Source of the DNA: Nonomuraea sp. PA05
GTDB lineage: Bacteria > Actinomycetota > Actinomycetes > Streptosporangiales > Streptosporangiaceae
Assembly: GCF_008086045.1 (NCBI RefSeq)
Contig: NZ_VSEY01000012.1
Coordinates: 220,830 to 284,829 of the forward strand
DNA length: 64,000 nucleotides
Direction: 5' to 3'
Of the stretch, positions 1 to 8,046 are shown piece after piece. The stretch's first letter is position 1; each line of letters starts with the position of its first letter. Both the position numbers and the translations under genes were made by a program. A model generated the notes under the pieces. The model had not been told where the DNA came from, did not search any database, and saw nothing but the letters and a program-made list of their open reading frames with translations.

Positions 1-1
1 G

Positions 2-3000
2 CTCCAGTACGTCCTCACCGACGCCGCCCCCCAGGTCATCCTCGTGGACCACCACCAGCGCGACCGCCTCACGGAGCTGGCGGCCAGGGCGGGCATCCAG
101 GCCCGCGTGCTCGTCCAAGGAGAAGAACCGCACGCCACCACGGACGGACCGGAGGCCGCCCCGCACGACCCGGCGTACGTGATCTACACCTCGGGCTCGA
201 CGGGCAGGCCCAAGGGCGTCGTCGTCCCGCACTCCAGCGTGCTGGCGCTGCTCGCGAACACCCGCCACGACCTGCGGTTCGGCCCGGACGACGTGTGGGT
301 GCAGTTCCACTCCGCCTCCTTCGACTTCGCGGTGTGGGAGCTGTGGGGCGCGCTCGCGCACGGCGGCGAGCTGCTGGTGCCCGAGTACGGGCTGACCCGC
401 TCCCCCGTCGACTTCCACCGCCTCCTGCGCGAGCGCGGCGTCACCGTGCTCAACCAGACGCCGTCGGCGTTCTACCAGCTCATCGAGGCCGACCGGCACG
501 CCGGCGAGCCGCTCACCTCGCTGCGCGTGATCGTCTTCGGTGGCGAGGCGCTGGATCTGGGCCGGTTGCGCGGCTGGGTCGATCGGTACGGCGCCGCCTC
601 GCCTGAGCTGGTCAACATGTACGGCATCACCGAGACCACCGTGCACGTCACCCACCGGGTGCTGACCGGCGAGGACTTCGCGGCCCGCGACGACGTCAGC
701 CCCATCGGCGGCCCGATCCCCGGCCTGGTCACGTACCTGCTCGACGACCGGCTGCGGCCGGTGCCGCCCGGCCAGGCAGGCGCCATCTACGTCGCCGGCG
801 AGCAGGTGTCGCTCGGCTACCTGGGCAGGCCGGAGCTCACCGCGAGCCGGTTCGTGGCGGACCCGTTCGCGGGGGACGGCTCGCGCATGTACCACACGGG
901 TGACCTGGCGCGGCGGACGCTCGGCGGCGAGCTGGTCTTCGCCGGACGGGCCGACGACCAGGTGCAGCTCAAGGGGTTCCGGGTGGAGCTCGGCGAGGTG
1001 GAGAGCGCGATCAGGGAGCTCGGCGGGGTGGTGGACGCGGCCGTCACGGTGGCGGACAGCGGCGATCACCTGGTCGCGCATGTGGTGGGTGAGGCCGCCG
1101 GTGACGTGGCGGGGCTGCTGGCGGTGAAGCTGCCCGCGTACATGGTGCCGGGGCGGGTCCTTTCGGTGAACGCCCTGCCGCTGACGGTCAACGGCAAGCT
1201 GGACCGGCAGGCGTTGCGGGAACACGCGGCCCGCGCCGAACCCGGCGGAGCCGTCGCGCCGGGCGCGCAGGGCTCCCCGGCGCTCGCCACGCTGACCGGC
1301 ATCTTCGCCGAGGCCCTTCCCGGCTCCGGCGCGGACGCCGACACCGACTTCTTCATGGCAGGCGGCGACAGCATCATCGCCATCGCCGTGGTCAACCGCG
1401 CCAGAGCCCTCGGCCTGCCGATCTCCCCCAGGGACGTCTTCCTCCACAAGACACCCCGCGCCCTCGCCGCGACCCTCGCCGCCCACACACCGAGCACCAC
1501 GACACCGGCCCCGGCCCGCTCCGGGAACGGCCCGCTGGCCCCGACGCCGATCATCCTCCGGCAACGCGAGCTGGGCGGCTCCCTCGCCCGCTTCGCCCAG
1601 GCCAGAACGCTGACGGCCCCAGAGGGCACCGGCTTCCAAGACGCGCAGCGAGCCGCCGACGCCGTGGTGTCCGCCCACCCCGTCCTCCGCCTCCGCCTGC
1701 GCACCGGGCACGGGGTGTGGACGCTGCGCACCGACCCCACCACGGAGGTCGCCGTCGTCCGCACGGACGCGGCCGACGCCACGACGGCGGCGAACGAGGC
1801 GGCGGGACGGCTCGACCCCGAGGCCGGGCAGGTGATCGCGTTCTCGTGGCTGGAGACGAGCCGCACCCTGGTGATCACCGCACACCATCTCGCCGTGGAC
1901 GCGGTCTCCTGGCTGATCCTGCTGGACGACCTGAACGCCGCCCTGCGCGGGACGCCCCTGCCACCGCCCACCACCTCCTACGCCGAGTACGCCGACGCGC
2001 TGGCGGCACAGTCGGCCCAGACGATCGACGACCTCGGCCACTGGCTGGAGACGCTCGAAGCGCCCCCGCTGCTGCCCGTGGCGAGCGGGTCGCGGGAGAT
2101 CGCGGTGGAGCTGGCGCCCGAGCTGTCGGCCCAGGTGACGCGTACCGCGCCCGCCGCGCTCGGCGTCGGCCTCACCGAGCTGCTGTGCGGCGCGCTGCGG
2201 GCCGCGCTCACCCACGTCCAGGCGTCGCCCGCCGATCTGGCGATCGAGCTGGAGCGGCACGGCCGCGTCCCGGTGCTCGGCCACCACGACTACACCCGTA
2301 CGGTCGGCTGGTTCACCGCGATCGCGCCCGTGCGGCTGTCCCCGCACACCGACCCGGTCGCGGCGGCCCGCGAGCTGGCCCGGCGGCAGCCGGACGAGCG
2401 CGGGCACGCCGGCTACGGACGGCTCAGGTACCTCAACCCGCAGACCGCCCCGCTGCTGGCCGCCCGCCCGCAGGTGCTGTTCAACTACCTGGGCCCGGCC
2501 AGTGAGTCCGCGGCGGTGCGGATCACCGGCGGCGACCAGGGCAGCCCGTACGCCGTCGAGGTGAACGCCTGGCTCGACACCGCCACGGGGAGCCTGCGCG
2601 CCACGTTCACGCTGGCCGACGGCGTACCCGGCGAGCTGGCCGGGCACTGGCGGCGCGCGCTGGAGCGCGTCGCGGACGCGTGCGCCGCGGCGGAGCGCAC
2701 GGCGCCGGTGACGCCGCTGCAACGCGGCCTGTACTTCCAGGCCCAGCTCACCGGCCCGGCCGGGCACTACGTCGCCCAGAGCTACTTCACCTTCGACCGG
2801 CGGCTGGACGCCGGCGCGCTGGCCGAGGCGATGGCGTACGTGATCGCCAGGCACCCGTCCGTGGGCGCCGGTTTCAGCACCGACGCCGACGGCAACCCGG
2901 TCCAGGTGCTCGCGGCGGGACGGCGGGCCGAGGTCCGCACGGTGGAGCTGCCGGACGAGGCGGCGGCGGAAGCGCTGTGCGCGCGGGACCGCGACACGGG

Positions 3001-5767
3001 CTTCGACCCCGGCGAGGCGCCGCTGATCCGGCTGACGGTGGTGCGGCTGCCCGGCCACGACGGCCTGCTGCTGAGCTACCACCTGCTGCTGTGGGACGGC
3101 TGGTCGCGCGAGATCGTGCTGCGGGAGCTGTTCGACGCCTACGCGGCCGTCGTCGCCGGGCAGCCGCCGGTCCCGGTGCCGGCCACGCCGAGCTTCGAGG
3201 AGCACGCCAGGGCGCTGGCCGCCAGGGACGTCGCCGTGTCCGAGCGCTTCTGGGCGGAGCACCTGGCGGGCCTGCCCGGCCCGACGCTGCTCGCCGGCCC
3301 GGCGCCGTCGCTGCCGGACGAGCTGCCGCCCGCGCTCGTGCACACGCTGACGGCGGAGCGGTCGCGGCTGCTGCGGGAGGCGGCCAGGGCGCACGGCGTC
3401 ACGCTGAACTCGGTGCTGACCGGCGCGTTCGGCCTGCTGCTCGGCGCGCACACCGGACGCTCGGACGCGGTGTTCGGCGTGACCGTCTCAGGCAGGGAGG
3501 GCGAGGGCCTGTCCGGCATCGTCGGCGTGCTGCTCAACACCGTCCCCATGTGGACGAGGGCCAGGCCGGGCGACACGGTGCGCGAGTACCTGTCGGGCGT
3601 GCAGGCGGCCAGGGTGGCGGCGATGGAGCACGAGCACCTGGGGCTCGGCGAGATCCAGCGCGGCAGCGGGCACGACACCCTCTTCGACAACCTGTTCGTG
3701 CTGCAGAACTTCCTGGACCTGGATGCGTTCGCCGAGCGGAACGCCCGCCACGGCATCGTCGCCGAGCGGGCCGACGACTCCACGCACTACCCGTTCACCT
3801 GGGTCGTCACGCCGGGCGAGCAGCTCACGGTCAAGCTGGAGTACCGCGACAGGGACACCGCGCGCGCCCGCCGGCTCCTCGACGACTACCTGCGTGTGCT
3901 CGGCGACCTGGCCCGGTGGAGCGGCCCCGTGGGCGCGCTGCCCGGCCTGGGCCCCGTGCCGTCGCCGGTCGAGCGCACCGGCATCGGCACCGACACGGTG
4001 GTGGACCGGTTCGACCTGGCGGCCGACCGCGATCCGGACCGGGTCGCGCTCGTCTCGCACGGCCGCAGCATGACGTTCGCGCAGTTGCGGGACCGCAGCC
4101 GGGCGGTGGCCGGGGTGCTCGCCGGCCGCGGCCTCGGGCCTGAGACGACGGTGGGGCTGGCGATCCCGCGTTCGCTGGACTCGATCGTGGCGCTGTTCGC
4201 CGTGCTGCGGGTGGGGGCGGCGTACGTGCCGCTGGAGCTGGACCACCCCGACGAGCGGATCGCCGCGATCGTCGCGGACGCCCGCCCTGACGTGATCCTC
4301 ACCGTCAGCTCCGTCTCGCCCCGGCTCAGCGGCGAGCTGATCGAGCTGGACCGGCCGCTGCCGGAGGCCGAGCCGTTCGTGACGTTCGCGCCCGGCGACC
4401 CGGACCGCCTGCGGCACCCCGCGTACACGATCTACACCTCAGGCTCGACCGGCAAGCCGAAGGGCGTGGTGACGGAGTACGCCGGGCTCACCAACATGCT
4501 GATCAACCATCAGCGCCGGATCTTCGAGCCGGTGCTGGCGGAGCACGGCCACCGGGTGTTCCGGATCGCGCACACCGTGTCGTTCGCGTTCGACATGTCG
4601 TGGGAGGAGCTGCTGTGGCTGGCGGACGGTCACGAGGTGCACGTCTGTGACGAGGAGCTGCGGCGCGACGCGCCCCGCCTGGTCGAGTACTGCCTCGACC
4701 ACGGGATCGACGTCATCAACGTGACCCCCACCTACGCGCAGCAACTGGTCGCGGAGGGCCTGCTGGACGACCCGGCGCGGCGTCCGCCGCTGGTGCTGCT
4801 GGGCGGCGAGGCGGTCACCCCCGGGTTGTGGCGGCGGCTCGCCGAGACCGAGGGGACGGTCGGCTACAACCTGTACGGCCCCACCGAGTACACCATCAAC
4901 ACCCTCGGCGTCGGCACGTTCGAGTGCCCGGACCCGGTGGTGGGCGTGCCCATCGACAACACCGCCGTGTACGTGCTGGACGCCTGGCTGCGGCCGGTGC
5001 CGGACGGCGTGCCCGGCGAGCTGTACGTGTCGGGCGTCGGCATCGCCCGCGGCTACCTCGGGCAGCCCGGCCAGAGCGCGCACCGGTTCGTCGCGTGCCC
5101 GTTCGGCGAGCCAGGCGAGCGCATGTACCGCACGGGCGACCTCGTGCTGCGGCGGCCCGACGGGAACCTGATGTATCTGGGCCGCACCGACCAGCAGGTC
5201 AAGATCCGGGGGCACCGGGTCGAACTGGGCGAGGTGGAGGCGGCGTTCGCGGCGCACCCGGCCGTGCGGTTCGCCGCCGCGGTCGCCCAGTCCGATCCGC
5301 AGGTGGACGGCGCGTACCGGCTGGCCGCCTATCTCGTCCTGGAAGAGGCGGACCTGGCCGCCGTGGCCGCCGAGGTGGGGGCGGGGCTGCCCGACTACCT
5401 GCGGCCCACCCACTATGCTCAGGTGGACGCCATCCCGCTGACCGTCAACGGGAAGGCCGACACCAAGGCGCTGCCGGAGGCCAAGCCGCTGGGCGCGCTG
5501 ACCACGTCGGCCGAGCGCGGCCCGGCGACCGGCACGGAGAGGGCGGTGTGCGAGCTGTTCGCCGAGGCACTGGACCTGGACGACGACGAGGTGAGCGCGG
5601 TGAGCGACTTCGTGTCCCTCGGCGGGCACTCCATGCTGGCGGTGCGGCTGGTCGGGCTGCTCCGCCGCGAGTACGGGCCCGTGGTCACCATCCGCGACCT
5701 GTTCGCGCTGCGTACCCCCGAAGCGATCGCCGGGCACCTCGATGAACAGCACCTCGATGAGCACTGA
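2..5767 (+). CDS. cchH: Coelichelin-type siderophore NRPS, 5'-truncated by window edge (A-T-E-C-A-T)
   Basis: The frame is open from base 2, so the gene starts outside the window; the 1921 residues seen are the last two modules. Approximate domain order is A 1-405, carrier 425-495 (AGGDSI, Ser457), epimerase 515-895 (HHLAVDAVSW, from His628), condensation 905-1335, A 1345-1815 and carrier 1835-1915 (LGGHS, Ser1877). There is no thioesterase. The specificity residues I read are DFWNVGMVHK for the first A domain, one change from the Thr code DFWNIGMVHK, and DMENLGLINK for the second, the code known for N-hydroxyornithine in CchH. With the epimerase, this predicts D-Thr (allo-Thr) followed by hydroxyornithine, as in coelichelin. 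The condensation HHxxxDG motif reads HLLLWDG from residue 1027, so the second His is Leu. The gene overlaps the next start, implying translational coupling. Assembly would be cytoplasmic. Confidence 0.9.
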   Translation, partial: LQYVLTDAAPQVILVDHHQRDRLTELAARAGIQARVLVQGEEPHATTDGPEAAPHDPAYVIYTSGSTGRPKGVVVPHSSVLALLANTRHDLRFGPDDVWVQFHSASFDFAVWELWGALAHGGELLVPEYGLTRSPVDFHRLLRERGVTVLNQTPSAFYQLIEADRHAGEPLTSLRVIVFGGEALDLGRLRGWVDRYGAASPELVNMYGITETTVHVTHRVLTGEDFAARDDVSPIGGPIPGLVTYLLDDRLRPVPPGQAGAIYVAGEQVSLGYLGRPELTASRFVADPFAGDGSRMYHTGDLARRTLGGELVFAGRADDQVQLKGFRVELGEVESAIRELGGVVDAAVTVADSGDHLVAHVVGEAAGDVAGLLAVKLPAYMVPGRVLSVNALPLTVNGKLDRQALREHAARAEPGGAVAPGAQGSPALATLTGIFAEALPGSGADADTDFFMAGGDSIIAIAVVNRARALGLPISPRDVFLHKTPRALAATLAAHTPSTTTPAPARSGNGPLAPTPIILRQRELGGSLARFAQARTLTAPEGTGFQDAQRAADAVVSAHPVLRLRLRTGHGVWTLRTDPTTEVAVVRTDAADATTAANEAAGRLDPEAGQVIAFSWLETSRTLVITAHHLAVDAVSWLILLDDLNAALRGTPLPPPTTSYAEYADALAAQSAQTIDDLGHWLETLEAPPLLPVASGSREIAVELAPELSAQVTRTAPAALGVGLTELLCGALRAALTHVQASPADLAIELERHGRVPVLGHHDYTRTVGWFTAIAPVRLSPHTDPVAAARELARRQPDERGHAGYGRLRYLNPQTAPLLAARPQVLFNYLGPASESAAVRITGGDQGSPYAVEVNAWLDTATGSLRATFTLADGVPGELAGHWRRALERVADACAAAERTAPVTPLQRGLYFQAQLTGPAGHYVAQSYFTFDRRLDAGALAEAMAYVIARHPSVGAGFSTDADGNPVQVLAAGRRAEVRTVELPDEAAAEALCARDRDTGFDPGEAPLIRLTVVRLPGHDGLLLSYHLLLWDGWSREIVLRELFDAYAAVVAGQPPVPVPATPSFEEHARALAARDVAVSERFWAEHLAGLPGPTLLAGPAPSLPDELPPALVHTLTAERSRLLREAARAHGVTLNSVLTGAFGLLLGAHTGRSDAVFGVTVSGREGEGLSGIVGVLLNTVPMWTRARPGDTVREYLSGVQAARVAAMEHEHLGLGEIQRGSGHDTLFDNLFVLQNFLDLDAFAERNARHGIVAERADDSTHYPFTWVVTPGEQLTVKLEYRDRDTARARRLLDDYLRVLGDLARWSGPVGALPGLGPVPSPVERTGIGTDTVVDRFDLAADRDPDRVALVSHGRSMTFAQLRDRSRAVAGVLAGRGLGPETTVGLAIPRSLDSIVALFAVLRVGAAYVPLELDHPDERIAAIVADARPDVILTVSSVSPRLSGELIELDRPLPEAEPFVTFAPGDPDRLRHPAYTIYTSGSTGKPKGVVTEYAGLTNMLINHQRRIFEPVLAEHGHRVFRIAHTVSFAFDMSWEELLWLADGHEVHVCDEELRRDAPRLVEYCLDHGIDVINVTPTYAQQLVAEGLLDDPARRPPLVLLGGEAVTPGLWRRLAETEGTVGYNLYGPTEYTINTLGVGTFECPDPVVGVPIDNTAVYVLDAWLRPVPDGVPGELYVSGVGIARGYLGQPGQSAHRFVACPFGEPGERMYRTGDLVLRRPDGNLMYLGRTDQQVKIRGHRVELGEVEAAFAAHPAVRFAAAVAQSDPQVDGAYRLAAYLVLEEADLAAVAAEVGAGLPDYLRPTHYAQVDAIPLTVNGKADTKALPEAKPLGALTTSAERGPATGTERAVCELFAEALDLDDDEVSAVSDFVSLGGHSMLAVRLVGLLRREYGPVVTIRDLFALRTPEAIAGHLDEQHLDEH

Positions 5768-7454
5768 CCGGGCAGAGCCCCGCACCGGCTCCCGGATCCT
5801 CAGGACCGCGCTGCGGCGCAACGCGGGCGCCATGGCGGGCGGCACCCTGCTCATGGGGCTGTACCAGGCGGGCGAGACCGCGTTCCCGATCGCGCTCGGC
5901 CTGATCGTCGAGCACGCGCTGCAGGATCGCAGCCTCGGCGCGCTCGGCTGGTCGATCGCGGCGCTGGCCGTGATCATCACGACGGTGTCGCTGTCGTGGC
6001 GGTTCGGGATGCGCATCCTGCAGAAGGCCAACACGACCGAGGCGCACCGCTGGCGGGTGCTGGTCGCCGACCGCGGGCTGCAGCCGGTGGCCAGGGACAC
6101 GGACCTGAAGTCCGGCGAGGTGCTGACCATCGCCACGGAGGACGCCGACCAGACCGCCGACATCATCGAGGTGGTGCCGCTGCTGATCAGCTCGCTGGTC
6201 GCGGTGGTGATCACGGCGGTCGCGCTGGGCATCGCGAGCCTCTGGCTGGGGGCGCTGGTGATCGTGGGCACCGTCGCGATCCTGACCATCCTCAGCGTGC
6301 TGTCCAGGCGGATCGGCGAGGGCACCCGCGAGCAGCAGGCGCGGGTCGCGCGGGCGGGCGCCAAGGTCGCCGACCTGATCTCCGGCCTGCGCCCGCTGCA
6401 CGGGTTCGGCGGCAACCACGCGGCGTTCCTGACGTACCGGAAGGTCAGCGCCGAGGCGAAGGACCAGGCGATCAGCGTCGCCAGGATCAACGGCGCGTAC
6501 GCCGGGGCGGCGCTGGCGCTCAACGCGATCCTCGCCGCCGCCGTCACCCTGGCGGCGGGCTGGCTGGCCCTGAGCGGCCGGATCAGCATCGGGCAGCTCG
6601 TCATGGCGGTGGGGCTGGCGCAGTTCATCATCGAGCCGCTCAAGCTGTTCTCGGAGATGCCGAAGTACGTGATGATCGCGCGGGCGTCCGCGGACCGGAT
6701 GGCGCTGGTGCTGGCCGCTCCCCCGGTGATGACGCCGGGCGCCGAACGGCCGGCCGCGGACGGCGACCTGGAGGTGGACAGCGTCCGGTACGGGTCGCTG
6801 AGCGGCCTGAAGTTCCACGTGCCGGCGGGCGAGTTCGTGGCGATCGCCGCCTACCAGGCGCGGGAGGCGGCCGACCTCGCCGCGATCCTGGCCGTGCACG
6901 TCCCGCCCGACGCCTACGAGGGCGTGGTGCGGGTCAGCGGGCACGAGCTGAAGGACCTGTCGGTCGAGGCGGTCCGCGAGCACCTGCTGGTGAACCCGTA
7001 CCACGCGGAGATCTTCGCGGGCACCGTCCGCACCAACCTCGACCCGGCGGGCGCCGGCCTGCCGGTGGCGGAGGCCGTCGAGGCGTCCATGCTGACCGAC
7101 GTCGTCGCCCTGCACCGCGAAGGCCTCGACCACGAGGTGCGCGACCGCGGCGCGAACCTCTCGGGCGGGCAGCGCCAGCGCCTCTCCCTGGCCCGCGCCC
7201 TGGCCGCCGGCCCCGGCATCCTGGTGCTGCACGATCCGACGACGGCGGTGGACGCGGTCACCGAGCAGCTCATCGCCCGCAACCTGGCGCGGGCGCGGCG
7301 GGGCCGCACGATGATCGTCATCACCGGCAGCCCGGCGCTGCTGGACGCGGCGGATCGGGTGCTGGTGCTGGACGGTGGCGTCATCACGGCGGAGGACACC
7401 CATCGCAACCTGCTGCACACCGACGAGGGCTACCGTCAGGCGGTGGCCAGGTGA
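5742..7454 (+). CDS. cchI: ABC exporter half (TMD-NBD) with degenerate NBD, siderophore export
   Basis: This is a 570-aa fused ABC transporter: a six-helix exporter membrane domain (about residues 20-315) followed by a nucleotide-binding domain. The NBD keeps the signature LSGGQRQR. However, the Walker A position (366-385) reads VAIAAYQAREAAD, with no GxxGxGKS/T, and Walker B reads LVLHDPTTAVD, so the Asp-Glu pair is His-Asp. It is therefore probably the non-catalytic half of a heterodimer whose partner lies outside the window; coelichelin clusters carry two exporter genes (cchG and cchI). ATG 5742 and ATG 5757 are both possible starts and neither has a good ribosome site. Both overlap the NRPS end, which ties the exporter to siderophore release. 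The symbol is assigned by context and order. Confidence 0.8.
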   Translation: MNSTSMSTDRAEPRTGSRILRTALRRNAGAMAGGTLLMGLYQAGETAFPIALGLIVEHALQDRSLGALGWSIAALAVIITTVSLSWRFGMRILQKANTTEAHRWRVLVADRGLQPVARDTDLKSGEVLTIATEDADQTADIIEVVPLLISSLVAVVITAVALGIASLWLGALVIVGTVAILTILSVLSRRIGEGTREQQARVARAGAKVADLISGLRPLHGFGGNHAAFLTYRKVSAEAKDQAISVARINGAYAGAALALNAILAAAVTLAAGWLALSGRISIGQLVMAVGLAQFIIEPLKLFSEMPKYVMIARASADRMALVLAAPPVMTPGAERPAADGDLEVDSVRYGSLSGLKFHVPAGEFVAIAAYQAREAADLAAILAVHVPPDAYEGVVRVSGHELKDLSVEAVREHLLVNPYHAEIFAGTVRTNLDPAGAGLPVAEAVEASMLTDVVALHREGLDHEVRDRGANLSGGQRQRLSLARALAAGPGILVLHDPTTAVDAVTEQLIARNLARARRGRTMIVITGSPALLDAADRVLVLDGGVITAEDTHRNLLHTDEGYRQAVAR

Positions 7455-7471
7455 TCTGCGCCACATGAGGT

Positions 7472-7507
7472 GAACCCCGGTGCGGACGAAGCGCCGCCCC
7501 GGGGTTC
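7472..7507. terminator. Stem-loop between convergent genes
   Basis: The arms GAACCCCGG (7472-7480) and CCGGGGTTC (7499-7507) are perfectly complementary, and the 18-nt spacer can pair further (GCGG with CCGC). It lies 17 nt after the ABC exporter stop and just before the stop of the convergent 144-aa gene. It probably terminates transcription out of the siderophore operon. There is no T tract, as is common in high-GC actinomycetes. Confidence 0.6.
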
Positions 7508-7513
7508 GCGGGT

Positions 7514-7948
7514 TCAGACCAGCAGGAAGGACGGGGTCTTGGCGAGCTCGACCACCTGGAAGCCGGAGCTGACGAAGTCCACGTTGTAATGGAATCGTCC
7601 CGTCACCCCGCTCGGCACGGTGATCGAGTACCGCAGCACCCCGGGGCTGGAGCCGGAGCGCACGAAGTCGTTCCCACTCGGCGTCCAGGCCGGCGCCTTG
7701 AACTCCTCCTTGAAGGGATTCCCCGTCGGCACCAGGCTGGCCACCGGAAGGCCGGTGTTCTCGTTGATGGCGACGATGTTCAGTGTGTAATCGCCGCCGC
7801 TCTGGCCGAGTACGTTGCCCGCCTCGAGTTGCAGGACGAGATCGAAGGTCGGCGACCTGGGCGGACCCGCGTTGGGGGTGTCGTCGGCGACGGTGCCGTT
7901 GGGGGCCGTGGTGTAGGCCGCCGCTATTCTCGCGTCGCTGGAATTCAT
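7514..7948 (-). CDS. Hypothetical beta-rich 144-aa protein, last gene of leftward island arm
   Basis: I do not recognise the family. The 144-aa product has no signal peptide or membrane segment. It has a polar, low-complexity N-terminus (about residues 1-30) and then alternating hydrophobic stretches such as FDLVLQLE, YTLNIVAI, LRYSITVPSG and FQVVELAK, which suggest a beta sandwich. ATG 7948 is supported by GGGAGGG six to seven bases upstream; a longer reading frame extends upstream but is not needed. It lies 98 bp downstream of the first CHAT protein, and that gap holds two hairpins, so it may be transcribed partly on its own. By position it could be a substrate, inhibitor or accessory of the CHAT protease; this is inference only. 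Confidence 0.75.
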   Translation of the reverse strand: MNSSDARIAAAYTTAPNGTVADDTPNAGPPRSPTFDLVLQLEAGNVLGQSGGDYTLNIVAINENTGLPVASLVPTGNPFKEEFKAPAWTPSGNDFVRSGSSPGVLRYSITVPSGVTGRFHYNVDFVSSGFQVVELAKTPSFLLV

Positions 7949-7965
7949 GTGCCCTCCCGAGCAGG

Positions 7966-7992
7966 AATGGCGAGAGAATTTCCCCCGCCATT
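7966..7992. other. Hairpin in gap between 144-aa gene and CHAT gene
   Basis: Inverted repeat AATGGCG (7966-7972) and CGCCATT (7986-7992). The flanking GGA/TCC extends pairing if one bulge is allowed. It lies in the leader of the 144-aa gene and downstream of the first CHAT gene, so it could attenuate or terminate transcription. There is no T tract. Confidence 0.4.
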
Positions 7993-8005
7993 TCCATGAT
8001 GGCCG

Positions 8006-8028
8006 CGAATTCCAAGCCCCGGAATTCG
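8006..8028. promoter_or_regulatory. 8-bp inverted repeat CGAATTCC-N7-GGAATTCG
   Basis: Perfect arms at 8006-8013 and 8021-8028 with spacer AAGCCCC, in an AT-rich patch 19 bp past the CHAT stop. It could be an operator for the 144-aa gene or the terminator of the CHAT transcript. Sequence alone does not decide. Confidence 0.4.
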
Positions 8029-8046
8029 TGAAATTACGTATTCGAT

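Noticed and set aside
4439..6643. Long antisense open frame opposite the NRPS and ABC genes
   Set aside because: Arg/Ser/Pro/Ala-rich translation without any domain, opposite two well-supported genes; typical high-GC antisense openness.
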